Below, in pieces: positions 37,767 to 44,997 of a stretch of 64,000 nucleotides of DNA. A program made the translations under genes and the position numbers. The notes beneath the pieces are model-generated. The model saw only the letters and a program-made list of their open reading frames with translations, did no database searches and was not told the DNA's origin. Numbering within the stretch: position 1 is the first letter of the stretch; every line of letters begins with the position of its first letter. This stretch comes from Roseovarius sp. (GTDB lineage Bacteria; Pseudomonadota; Alphaproteobacteria; Rhodobacterales; Rhodobacteraceae): contig NZ_JAUCYU010000005.1 of NCBI RefSeq assembly GCF_030373445.1, forward strand, positions 1 through 64,000, in the 5' to 3' direction.

Positions 37767-37874
37767 AGCAACGTCAAGCCGCGGGGGGCGGTGCGGGCGG
37801 ATGGGTTTCGGCCATCGCCTTCCATGTCCTTCGCCCCAGTTCGGCCCGGGGTGTGGCCGGTGGAGGAAGATGAG

Positions 37875-38141
37875 ATGACCGCAGCGCGGATACTGGATGG
37901 ATTGGAACGCAGCGAGGCCACGGGTGCGGAGGCCGACAACGTGGCGCGCATGGGGTTCCTGGAATGGGCCTTTGGGTTGGAGGGCGAGGTGACGCCGGCC
38001 AAGGCGAAGGCGGCGCTGGACAGCGCCGAGGCGCAGGGGCCGGAGAGCGATGCGGCCTGTGCCTTCGTGGTGTTCCTGCGGCAGGCGACGCAGCCGATGA
38101 TGGGCGGTGCGCGCCGGGGACGGCGGCGGGCGCTTCACTGA
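37875..38141 (+). CDS. Unknown 88-residue protein downstream of the B12 riboswitch
   Basis: A small Ala/Glu-rich protein: MTAARILDGLERSEATGAEA, then RMGFLEWAFGLEG, TPAKAKAALDSAEAQ and a hydrophobic patch CAFVVFLRQATQPMM, ending in a very basic tail (GARRGRRRALH). GGAGGAAGATGAG lies before the ATG, an excellent site. There is no signal peptide or known cobalamin motif. It is the first gene after the riboswitch and is followed 26 bases later by an O-acetyltransferase gene, so both are probably B12-responsive. I do not recognise the family. Confidence 0.75.
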   Translation: MTAARILDGLERSEATGAEADNVARMGFLEWAFGLEGEVTPAKAKAALDSAEAQGPESDAACAFVVFLRQATQPMMGGARRGRRRALH

Positions 38142-38167
38142 ACGCGTGCGCCCGGCTAGGGTTCGGC

Positions 38168-38719
38168 ATGACCAGCGAGAAAGAGAAGATGCAGGCCGGG
38201 GAATGGTATACGTGCCATGACCCGGAGCTGTTCGCGATGCAGGATGCGGCGAGGGCGGCGTGCCATGCGCATAACACCGGCGTGCCGGCGGAGCGGGGGC
38301 CGGTCGGCACCGGGTTGGCGGCGTTGTTCGCCGCGATGGGCGAGGGCTGCATGATCGAGGCGCCGTTTCATTGCGCCTACGGGGTGAACATCCATCTGGG
38401 CGCACGGGTCTACATGAACGCCGGCTGTACGATTCTCGATACCGCCGAGGTGCGGATCGGCGACGATACGATGCTGGGGCCGGGGGTGCAGATCTATTGC
38501 CCGACGCATCACAAGGACCGGGCCAAGCGGGTGGCCGGGCTGGAACGGGCGAGGCCGGTGACGATCGGGCGCGAGGTGTGGATCGCGGGCGGTGCGATTC
38601 TGTTACCCGGCGTGACGGTGGGGGACGGCGCGATCGTCGGCGCGGGCAGCGTGGTGACGCGGGACGTGGCGCCGGACACGATGGTGTTCGGCAACCCGGC
38701 GCGGGAGCGCGCCGGGTAG
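38168..38719 (+). CDS. Sugar O-acetyltransferase, maltose/galactoside type
   Basis: A 183-residue left-handed beta-helix acetyltransferase: the N-terminal Mac domain starts SEKEKMQAGEWYTCHDPEL, the hexapeptide repeats run from HLGARVYMNAGCTILDTAEV to GDGAIVGAGSVVTRDV, with the catalytic His in CPTHHKD, ending GNPARE. It transfers acetyl from acetyl-CoA to a sugar hydroxyl. It follows the B12-linked small gene by 26 bases. Its own ribosome binding site is weak, so it may depend on that gene. Confidence 0.9.
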   Translation: MTSEKEKMQAGEWYTCHDPELFAMQDAARAACHAHNTGVPAERGPVGTGLAALFAAMGEGCMIEAPFHCAYGVNIHLGARVYMNAGCTILDTAEVRIGDDTMLGPGVQIYCPTHHKDRAKRVAGLERARPVTIGREVWIAGGAILLPGVTVGDGAIVGAGSVVTRDVAPDTMVFGNPARERAG

Positions 38720-38726
38720 ATCCGGT

Positions 38727-40016
38727 TCAGGCGTCCGTCAGGCCGCACCATTCGGCGATGAAGAGGGCGATGACTCCGGTGGATTGCTTGACGGAGGCAA
38801 GGTCGACCCGCTCGTCGAAGCCGTGGATGCTTTCGGCTATGGGCCCGTAACAGAGGCTGGGGATGCCGTGGTAGAGCCCGTAGAACCGGGTGTCCGTGAG
38901 CGCCGTGAACTGGCGGTCCTCGGGTCCGTCGGTGCCGAAGACGGATTTGTGTGCCGCCGCCAGCGCGGTTTCGGGGGCATCGGCGTTCTCCAGCACGAAT
39001 CCGTCGGCCTGGAAGCCGTTCCAGACGATCTCGGGCGGGTTGGAGCGCAGGAACGGGTGGGCCTGCGCGGCCTTGGCAACGGTTTCGGCGATCTCGGCCT
39101 TCACGTCTTCGACCGACCAGCCGGGCAGGAGGCCCATGCGGCAGTCGACCTCGCACCAGGAGGGCACGGAGGAGGCCCAGTCGCCGCCCTTGATCTTGCC
39201 CGCGTTGAAGTTGACCGGGTGCTCGGCGCCCTTGAAGGCGGGGTGTTCGGCGGCGCGGGCGTTGTAATCTTCGCAGAGCTCTTCCAGCGCGGTGAGTACC
39301 TGGAACGTGCCCATGATGGCGTTGGCGCCGGTGCCGGCATAGGCCACGTGGGCGGGCTTGCCCTGAACGAGCAACTTGAACCAGACAACGCCGACCTGTG
39401 CGCGGACGAGGGTGTGGTGCGTGGGTTCGGGAATGAAGACGCAATCGGCGCGGTAGCCGCGGGCGAGGGTGGCGAGCGCCCCCATGCCGGTGCTTTCCTC
39501 CTCGATCACGGATTGGTAGTGGAGCCGGCCCTCGGGGGCGAACCCGGCGCGGCGGATGGCCTCTACGGCGAAGAGGGCGGCGGTATCGCCCGCCTTCATG
39601 TCGCCGGCGCCGCGGCCGTACATCCAGCCGTCTTTTATCACGGGGTCATAGGGCGGGGTGGCCCACATCTCGGCTGGGCCTTCGGGCACGACGTCTAGAT
39701 GGCCCTGGAGAATCAGGGATTTTCCGCCCGATCCTGCGCCTTCGAGCGTGCCATTTACCGCGCGAATCTCGGTGATGTCGCCGGCGGAATCGCAAAAGCC
39801 CGGCTCGCTTGCCAGCTCGCTCATCGGCACGGTCCAGTCATCGACCTCCCATCCGCGGGTGGCGAGCGCGTCGGCCATGAAATCGAGCGCCGCGCCTTCC
39901 TCGCCCCGGCGACTGGGAATGCGCGTGAGGTCGGCAAGAAAGGCGACCTGGTCGTCGAAACCCGACTCGACCGCGTCGAGAATGGCCTGGGTGGTTTTTT
40001 CGGGGATGGCGGACAT
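38727..40016 (-). CDS. M20 family peptidase/deacylase (ArgE/DapE type)
   Basis: A 429-residue zinc amidohydrolase. Metal ligands lie in LQGHLDVVP, GRGAGDMKAG, VIEEESTG and the C-terminal HGFDERV; the dimerisation domain is in the middle. Such enzymes deacylate N-acyl amino acids or succinyl-diaminopimelate, or act as dipeptidases; the exact substrate is unclear. AAGGAG precedes the start at 40016; the frame to 40070 is longer but lacks a site. The gene ends only seven bases from the acetyltransferase stop (convergent). Confidence 0.9.
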   Translation of the reverse strand: MSAIPEKTTQAILDAVESGFDDQVAFLADLTRIPSRRGEEGAALDFMADALATRGWEVDDWTVPMSELASEPGFCDSAGDITEIRAVNGTLEGAGSGGKSLILQGHLDVVPEGPAEMWATPPYDPVIKDGWMYGRGAGDMKAGDTAALFAVEAIRRAGFAPEGRLHYQSVIEEESTGMGALATLARGYRADCVFIPEPTHHTLVRAQVGVVWFKLLVQGKPAHVAYAGTGANAIMGTFQVLTALEELCEDYNARAAEHPAFKGAEHPVNFNAGKIKGGDWASSVPSWCEVDCRMGLLPGWSVEDVKAEIAETVAKAAQAHPFLRSNPPEIVWNGFQADGFVLENADAPETALAAAHKSVFGTDGPEDRQFTALTDTRFYGLYHGIPSLCYGPIAESIHGFDERVDLASVKQSTGVIALFIAEWCGLTDA

Positions 40017-40103
40017 GACGGCTCCTTCTGTGATCCCGGGAAGGGGAGCAGCAGGGCGGCGAGCCGTCAAGGTGGATGTAGAAAAGGGGGCTCGGAAAAT
40101 GAA

Positions 40104-40140
40104 AACGGCGGCGCCTGGGAGGAGGAGTGGCGCCGCCGTT
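40104..40140 (-). ncRNA. CcsR-like sRNA hairpin 4 (terminal)
   Basis: AACGGCGGCGCC pairs over twelve perfect bases with its complement around a loop that on the minus strand reads ACTCCTCCTCCCA. The stem is followed on the minus strand by TTTTC, so this last hairpin can also end transcription. Loop sequence and position downstream of a DUF1127 gene match the CcsR family of R. sphaeroides. Confidence 0.85.
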
Positions 40141-40151
40141 CCATTACGTTC

Positions 40152-40175
40152 GGCCCTGGGAGGAGGAGTAGGGCC
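40152..40175 (-). ncRNA. CcsR-like sRNA hairpin 3
   Basis: GGCCCT and AGGGCC form a six-base stem around ACTCCTCCTCCC in the loop (minus-strand sense). It is shorter than hairpins 2 and 4 but keeps the same loop. A 37-base linker separates it from hairpin 2. Confidence 0.82.
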
Positions 40176-40212
40176 TTACGCAGCTGTTTGGACCAGAAGG
40201 TCCGTTGTTTTG

Positions 40213-40249
40213 GGCGACGACACCAGGGAGGAGGAGAGGTGCCGCCGCC
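40213..40249 (-). ncRNA. CcsR-like sRNA hairpin 2
   Basis: On the minus strand GGCGGCGGCACC pairs with GGTGTCGTCGCC, twelve pairs with two G-U, around the loop TCTCCTCCTCCCT. The compensating G-U pairs argue for a selected RNA structure. Confidence 0.85.
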
Positions 40250-40258
40250 ATTTCCGGA

Positions 40259-40283
40259 TGTCCCAGGGAGGAGGAGAGGGACA
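40259..40283 (-). ncRNA. CcsR-like sRNA hairpin 1
   Basis: TGTCCC pairs with GGGACA around the loop TCTCCTCCTCCCT on the minus strand. It begins about a dozen bases after the DUF1127 stop codon, so the sRNAs are probably cut out of the 3' part of that mRNA, as in R. sphaeroides. Confidence 0.83.
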
Positions 40284-40294
40284 CCCGAACCTTG

Positions 40295-40510
40295 TTATTC
40301 GCCGTAGATTGCCTCCCGCGCCTTGGCGCGGATGCCGGACCGGTGGATACCGAGGTCGGCCAGGGTGGCCGCGTCCAGCTCGGACAGTTCGCGCACGGTT
40401 GCGCGATAGGCGAGGTAGTCGTATGCCGCTTGCATCAGGTGATGCGCTGCAGCGCTAATTTCGATCGCGAGGCCCGTTCCTACGGCACCTTTCCCGCTTG
40501 TGTATGCCAT
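40295..40510 (-). CDS. DUF1127 small protein, CcaF1-like
   Basis: A 71-residue protein. The C-terminal LSELDAATLADLGIHRSGIRAKA is the DUF1127 motif; the N-terminal half (GLAIEISAAAHHLMQAAYDYLAYRAT) is a likely amphipathic helix. Length and neighbours match RSP_6037 (CcaF1) of R. sphaeroides, an RNA-binding protein cotranscribed with four CcsR sRNAs and induced by stress sigma factors RpoHI/HII. Here the four hairpins directly follow the stop codon. A stress promoter is expected in the AT-rich 40511-40758 gap, but I cannot place it with confidence. Confidence 0.92.
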   Translation of the reverse strand: MAYTSGKGAVGTGLAIEISAAAHHLMQAAYDYLAYRATVRELSELDAATLADLGIHRSGIRAKAREAIYGE

Positions 40511-40622
40511 CTCCGGCTCCGTCTTCTTTCCTGGTGCCCGAGGGCGTCGTCTTTTTATGTCGTCTTGTTGAGTACTAATTTACGCAAATGCTGCAGCTGC
40601 ACAATACCTAGAAAAGCATTGC

Positions 40623-40646
40623 TGCTATGCAGAAAATGCATAAGCA
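40623..40646. promoter_or_regulatory. Inverted repeat in the DUF1127-mrp promoter gap
   Basis: TGCTATGCA and TGCATAAGCA form nearly complementary arms around GAAAA in an unusually AT-rich 240-base divergent gap. It may be an operator for either gene or part of the leader. A possible heat-shock-like CTTGCAG ... CCTATT pair lies at 40702-40732 before mrp, but both halves are weak. Confidence 0.4.
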
Positions 40647-40758
40647 AAGCTGACCTAAAATAAGGCAAGAAGACTGTTTTTTAAGCTGGAAATATCTACC
40701 CCTTGCAGGTGCAGAAAAATCTGCCACCTATTGCAGCAGAACTGACGGGAGAATGGGC

Positions 40759-41859
40759 ATGACCGATATCCGCGCTGCGATCGAAGCCGAGCTGAAGCGG
40801 CTCGAGCTCCCCGACGGCGGCAACCTGATCTCGCGCGACATGGTGCGGGCGTTATCTGTCGAGGGGGGAGTCGCACGATTCGTCATTGAGGCTCCGAGTC
40901 CCGAAATCGCGAAAAAGATGGAGCCGCTGCGCGCCGCGGCGGAGCGTGCGGCCGCCTCGGTGGAGGGGGTCGAGCGTGCCTCGGTCGCGCTGACGGCGCA
41001 TGAGCAGAGCGCCAAGGCGCCGCCGAAACCCGCCGGCGGGTCGGACGAGGGCGCGCCCTCGCTGAAACTGGGCGGGCATCCGAAGGGCGGGCAGGCCTCG
41101 ATCCGGCCGGCCTCGGTGCGCTCGCTGATCGCCGTAGGCTCGGGCAAGGGGGGCGTGGGCAAGTCGACCGTGTCGTCGAACCTTGCCGTGGCGCTGGCGA
41201 AACAGGGCCGCAAGGTGGGGCTGCTGGATGCCGATATCTACGGCCCCAGCCAGCCGCGCATGATGGGCGAGAGCAAGCGCCCGGCCAGCCCCGACGGCAA
41301 GATCATCGAACCGCTGAAAGCGCATGGCGTGACCTTCATGTCGATCGGCCTGATGCTCGACCCAGACAAGGCGGTCGTGTGGCGGGGGCCGATGCTGATG
41401 GGGGCGTTGCAGCAGATGCTGAGCCAGGTGAACTGGGGCGAGCTGGACGTGCTGATCGTCGATCTGCCACCGGGGACGGGCGACGTGCAGCTGACGCTGA
41501 GCCAGCGGGCGCAGCCCACGGGCGCGCTGATCGTGTCGACACCGCAGGACGTGGCGCTTCTGGACGCGCGCAAGGCGATGGACATGTTCAACACGCTGAA
41601 GACGCCGATCCTTGGCCTGATCGAGAACATGTCGGTGTTTCACTGCCCTGAATGCGGCTACGAGGCGCATATCTTCGGCCATGGCGGCGTGTCGAAGGAG
41701 GCGGAGAAGCTGGGGATACCGTTCCTCGGCGCCCTGCCCATCGACCTTGATACAAGGCTGGCCGGTGACGAGGGCAAGCCCATCGCGCTGGGCGACGGCC
41801 CGATGGCGCAGGCCTATGCAAAGCTGGCCGACCGGCTGGTACAGGGCGGGATGGCCTGA
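40759..41859 (+). CDS. Mrp/NBP35 family P-loop ATPase, iron-sulfur carrier
   Basis: A 366-residue protein. An N-terminal DUF59-like domain (about 1-80) is followed by a linker and the deviant Walker A GKGGVGKST (129-137), LLDADIYGPSQP, a DLPPGTGD switch and the CPECG Cys pair near residue 295 that bridges a 4Fe-4S cluster between subunits. It loads iron-sulfur clusters on target proteins. The ATG at 40759 is seven bases after GGGAG; the one at 40753 is too close. Confidence 0.93.
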   Translation: MTDIRAAIEAELKRLELPDGGNLISRDMVRALSVEGGVARFVIEAPSPEIAKKMEPLRAAAERAAASVEGVERASVALTAHEQSAKAPPKPAGGSDEGAPSLKLGGHPKGGQASIRPASVRSLIAVGSGKGGVGKSTVSSNLAVALAKQGRKVGLLDADIYGPSQPRMMGESKRPASPDGKIIEPLKAHGVTFMSIGLMLDPDKAVVWRGPMLMGALQQMLSQVNWGELDVLIVDLPPGTGDVQLTLSQRAQPTGALIVSTPQDVALLDARKAMDMFNTLKTPILGLIENMSVFHCPECGYEAHIFGHGGVSKEAEKLGIPFLGALPIDLDTRLAGDEGKPIALGDGPMAQAYAKLADRLVQGGMA

Positions 41860-41898
41860 CCCGCTGTTCGGCGGCCCGGATCGCGCTAGGTCAGGGGC

Positions 41899-42168
41899 AT
41901 GCTGATCGCGGTCATCTGCATTTACATGGGCGTCTGGGTCTGTGCGTATTTCGCGGCGCAGGCGGACGGGCGGGTGCGGTTCGCGGGGCTCTACGTGGTG
42001 GCGGTGCTGGTGTTGCCGAACTTGTTCGGGCTGGCGTTCTGGATGATTTATCAACGGGTTGACGGCGAGGGCGCGGCCGATCTGACGCGAATGGTGATCC
42101 TGGTCGGGGCAGGGCTGGGCCTTGTCTTCTACCCGCTGATCTATGTCCGGACGCGGCGGGGTGCGTGA
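41899..42168 (+). CDS. Small membrane protein, unknown function
   Basis: An 89-residue protein with three hydrophobic segments: LIAVICIYMGVWVCAYFA, FAGLYVVAVLVLPNLFGLAFW and MVILVGAGLGLVFYPLIYV, and short charged loops. No recognised domain. It follows mrp by 39 bases on the same strand. The ATG has only a weak GGGGC site. Composition fits a real gene. Confidence 0.65.
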   Translation: MLIAVICIYMGVWVCAYFAAQADGRVRFAGLYVVAVLVLPNLFGLAFWMIYQRVDGEGAADLTRMVILVGAGLGLVFYPLIYVRTRRGA

Positions 42169-42207
42169 GAGGCGCGTGAACCGCGCGCCACGGTCGAACG
42201 GTGCACT

Positions 42208-42248
42208 GCGTTTCGCGAGGCTCTGGAGTCAGGTTTTTCGCGAAACGC
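42208..42248. terminator. Inverted repeat between convergent genes
   Basis: GCGTTTCGCGA (42208-42218) and TCGCGAAACGC (42238-42248) form an eleven-base perfect stem with a nineteen-base loop, right between the ends of two convergent genes. TTTTT within the loop (42234-42238) gives it a partial terminator look. It could serve both directions. Confidence 0.55.
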
Positions 42249-42249
42249 C

Positions 42250-43167
42250 TTAGTTGCTTTCCGTGGAGATCGGCAGCGGCGTGAGGTTGCCGTTGTTTCG
42301 CTTCTTCTCGTCCTCGAGGGCGGCTTTCAGCTCGGCCGCGCGCCTGGCCTTCTCGGCCTGTTCGGCCTCGGCGCGGGCCTTCGCCTCGGCCTCGCGTTTG
42401 GCCTGCGCGGTTTTCTCGGCCTCGAGGGCGGCAAGGCGCTCTTCCTCGCGCTTGGCGGCGGCTTCGGCCTCGGCCACGGCCTTGGCCTGGCGGTCGGCCT
42501 CCTTCCGGGCCTCCTCATCCTTCTCGGCCTCGAGACGGGCGATCTTCTCGGCCTCCTTGCGGAGCGCGGCCTGCTCTGCGGCGATCCGCGCTTCCTCGGC
42601 CTTGAGGATCTTTTCGGCCTTCTCGGCGGCCTCGAGCCGCTTTTCCTTTTCTCCGGGAAGCTCGACCGGGGAGAGGCCCATCTGCCGGGCGGCGGCCAGC
42701 GAGATCTTGGCCGAATCGAGCCCCTGCGGTTTCTGGTAGGCGCGGATGGCGGCCCTGGTGCCGCCGTCCATCTCGCCGTTGATCGGTCCGCGGTAATGGC
42801 CGCGCGCCTTGAGCGCCCGTTGCAGGGAGGTGTTGAATTCCGGCGTGAGCTGGTACTCGCAGGGGGTTTCGAACCAGGTGGCCTTGCGCGGCTTGACGAT
42901 CTTCTGCTGGGTTTCCGTCTTGTAGACGGCGGGCGTGCCGGCGGTGCCGTCGGTCGCGAGCCCGGCAGGCTGGACGACGACCTGTTCGGTCACCGTTTCG
43001 ATGACGGCGGGGGTTTCGTCCTGCGCCCAGCAGGTGCCGGGCTGGGCGCCGGGGGGCGCGTCGCGGGCGACCACTTCGGCGGGTTCGGCCATCTCGGGCA
43101 GGCCCGCCTGGCAGGCGCCAAGCAGGGATGTGGCCGCAACAACGGCTGGTAACAGGTTGATTTTCAT
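42250..43167 (-). CDS. Peptidoglycan-binding-domain lipoprotein with long coiled coil
   Basis: A 305-residue envelope protein. The lipobox SLLGAC puts the acylated Cys at residue 19. A folded domain with paired Cys (GTCWAQDETPAV and FETPCEYQLTPEF) leads into a PG_binding_1-like helix set (LQRALKARGHYRGPINGEMDGGTRAAIRAYQ). Residues about 175-290 are a charged Ala/Glu/Lys/Arg coiled coil (EAEKAEKILKAEEARIAAEQ type), and the end is Asn-rich. It may link the outer membrane to the wall. The family is not named. Confidence 0.85.
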   Translation of the reverse strand: MKINLLPAVVAATSLLGACQAGLPEMAEPAEVVARDAPPGAQPGTCWAQDETPAVIETVTEQVVVQPAGLATDGTAGTPAVYKTETQQKIVKPRKATWFETPCEYQLTPEFNTSLQRALKARGHYRGPINGEMDGGTRAAIRAYQKPQGLDSAKISLAAARQMGLSPVELPGEKEKRLEAAEKAEKILKAEEARIAAEQAALRKEAEKIARLEAEKDEEARKEADRQAKAVAEAEAAAKREEERLAALEAEKTAQAKREAEAKARAEAEQAEKARRAAELKAALEDEKKRNNGNLTPLPISTESN

Positions 43168-43206
43168 GCTCGATGCCTCTTGCGGGCGGTCTTCTTGGGG
43201 CGCAGT

Positions 43207-43602
43207 CTAGCCGGTTTCGCCCTCGCGGGGAAGCGGGCAATCGGGATCGAGCAGCCGGTCTAGCAGCGGGGACACATCCTCGATCTCCTCGGCGACCACA
43301 TGAACGACGCCGGCCTCGCGCTGAACCCGGCCGGTGACCCGCAGCAGCCGCCCCGAGATCACCGCCCGGCGGAAGCGTTCGTACATGTTGCGCCAGACGA
43401 CGATGTTGACCACGCCGGTCTCGTCCTCGAGCGTGAGGAAGATCACGCCCTTGGCGGTGCCGGGGCGCTGGCGCAGGATGACCAGCCCCGCCACGGTGAC
43501 GCGGGCGCCGCCCGGCGGCTCGTCGAGCCGGTCGGCGACGAGGGCCGCGGGCGGGCGCGGCCAGTCTGCGTAAAAGGCGGGCAGGGGGGACATGACTTTC
43601 AT
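43207..43602 (-). CDS. DnaE2-like OB-fold protein, probably a remnant of error-prone polymerase
   Basis: A 131-residue frame whose middle and end match the C-terminal OB-fold domain of DnaE2: VTVAGLVILRQRPGTAKGVI, FLTLEDETGVVNIVVW, YERFRRAVISGRLLRVTG and VHVVAEEIEDVSPLLDRL. Full DnaE2 has over 1000 residues, so the polymerase part is missing. The short N-terminus (FYADWPRPPAALVADRLDE) does not obviously belong to DnaE2. ATGs at 43602 and 43593 are candidate starts, with little room for a leader. A perfect LexA box abuts the start. Either a deletion product of an SOS mutasome operon or a free-standing OB protein. Confidence 0.75.
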   Translation of the reverse strand: MKVMSPLPAFYADWPRPPAALVADRLDEPPGGARVTVAGLVILRQRPGTAKGVIFLTLEDETGVVNIVVWRNMYERFRRAVISGRLLRVTGRVQREAGVVHVVAEEIEDVSPLLDRLLDPDCPLPREGETG

Positions 43603-43604
43603 GA

Positions 43605-43619
43605 GAACGAATATAGAAC
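43605..43619 (-). promoter_or_regulatory. LexA box GTTC-N7-GTTC
   Basis: On the minus strand the bases read GTTCTATATTCGTTC, an exact match to the alphaproteobacterial SOS operator. It ends two bases from the upstream candidate start codon of the DnaE2-like gene and faces it. This is the operator type that controls imuA-imuB-dnaE2 in this class. Confidence 0.85.
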
Positions 43620-43692
43620 ATCCGGGATTTGTCGCAACTCCCGGCGCGTCCTGTCGCAAATGGGGCTGGCCTCTCCTACATGGCTTGGCTAG

Positions 43693-44051
<359 letters not shown>

Positions 44052-44052
<1 letters not shown>

Positions 44053-44882
44053 TGCGCGCGCTGGCGGCGGTTGCCCTCGGGCTTCTGCTGCCGGCCGTCG
44101 GCTGGGCCTGCGAGGCGCGGACCGGGGGACATGGCCTGCCGGGGCGGGTTGCCGAGGCAGAAGTGGTCAATACGAAACCCGGTGGCGGTGTGCATGAGGG
44201 CTGGCTGCCGAGAGGCGCCCGGCTGGTGATGCATGCGGGGTTTTTGCAGGAAACGGACGAATACGGACATGGCGTGCTGGGCGACCTGCGCGATGCCAAG
44301 GCACTGACCATTCACCTGCGGATACTCGGCGATAGCCGCATCACTTGCCCGGCGGAGGTGATTCTTCCACAGGGCGAGGTGTTCGAGGATATCGCGCCGC
44401 GGCTGGCGGATCTCGACGGTGACGGGCTGCCCGAGATCGTCGTGGTGCAGTCGAACGCGCGGAAAGGGGCGCGGCTGGCGGTCTATGACCGGCGCGCACG
44501 GCTGGTGGCGGCGACGCCGAATATCGGGCAGCGGCATCGTTGGCTGGCCCCTGTGGCGGTGGCCGATCTTGACGGGGACGGGCATGTGGAGCTGGCCTAT
44601 GTGGACCGGCCGCACCTGGCCAAGCGGCTGCGGGTGTGGCGGTTTCGCGGTGGTAAGCTCGAGCACGTGGCGGATGGCGAGGGGTTCACCAATCACCGGA
44701 TCGGCTGGGATTTCATTGCCGGCGGGGTGCGCCGGTGTGGGGGCACTACGGAGATCATCACTGCCAACTCCGACTGGACCCGCAACGTGGCGGCCCGGCT
44801 CACATCAGGCCGGATCGCCCGCCGCGACCTAGGCCCCTACAGCGGCCCAAAAAGCCTCGACGCGGCAACAAACTGCCCCTGA
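44052..44882 (+). CDS. Secreted FG-GAP/VCBS-repeat-like protein
   Basis: A 276-residue protein with a signal peptide (about 1-19, ending GWA-C). It holds two calcium-type repeats: RLADLDGDGLPEIVVVQS and VAVADLDGDGHVELAYVDR, the integrin-like FG-GAP signature, in a predicted short beta-propeller. Six Cys suggest disulfides in the periplasm. It is coupled to the ferredoxin gene by a one-base overlap, although a shared function is not evident. Confidence 0.8.
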
Positions 44883-44965
44883 TCTTCTTCTGGCCGAAAA
44901 TATCCCGGGGAGCGCCGGTTTGATGAAGCGCACCTGCGGTGCGACGGGCTGGCCCCTCGCTCCGG

Positions 44966-44987
44966 TCGGATGGCGCAAGCCATCCGA
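44966..44987. repeat. Nine-base hairpin with GCAA loop
   Basis: TCGGATGGC-GCAA-GCCATCCGA is a perfect stem with a GNRA tetraloop, between two convergent genes. The preceding stretch CTTCTTCTGGCCGAAAATATCCCGG is a motif I associate with intergenic DNA of this group. No T run follows on either strand. Confidence 0.6.
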
Positions 44988-44997
44988 TCAAAGAAGT

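Noticed and set aside
40111..40281. GGGAGGAGGAG runs as ribosome binding sites of small plus-strand genes
   Set aside because: No coding frames follow at the right distance; the four flanking inverted repeats and the DUF1127 context explain them as loops of minus-strand sRNAs.
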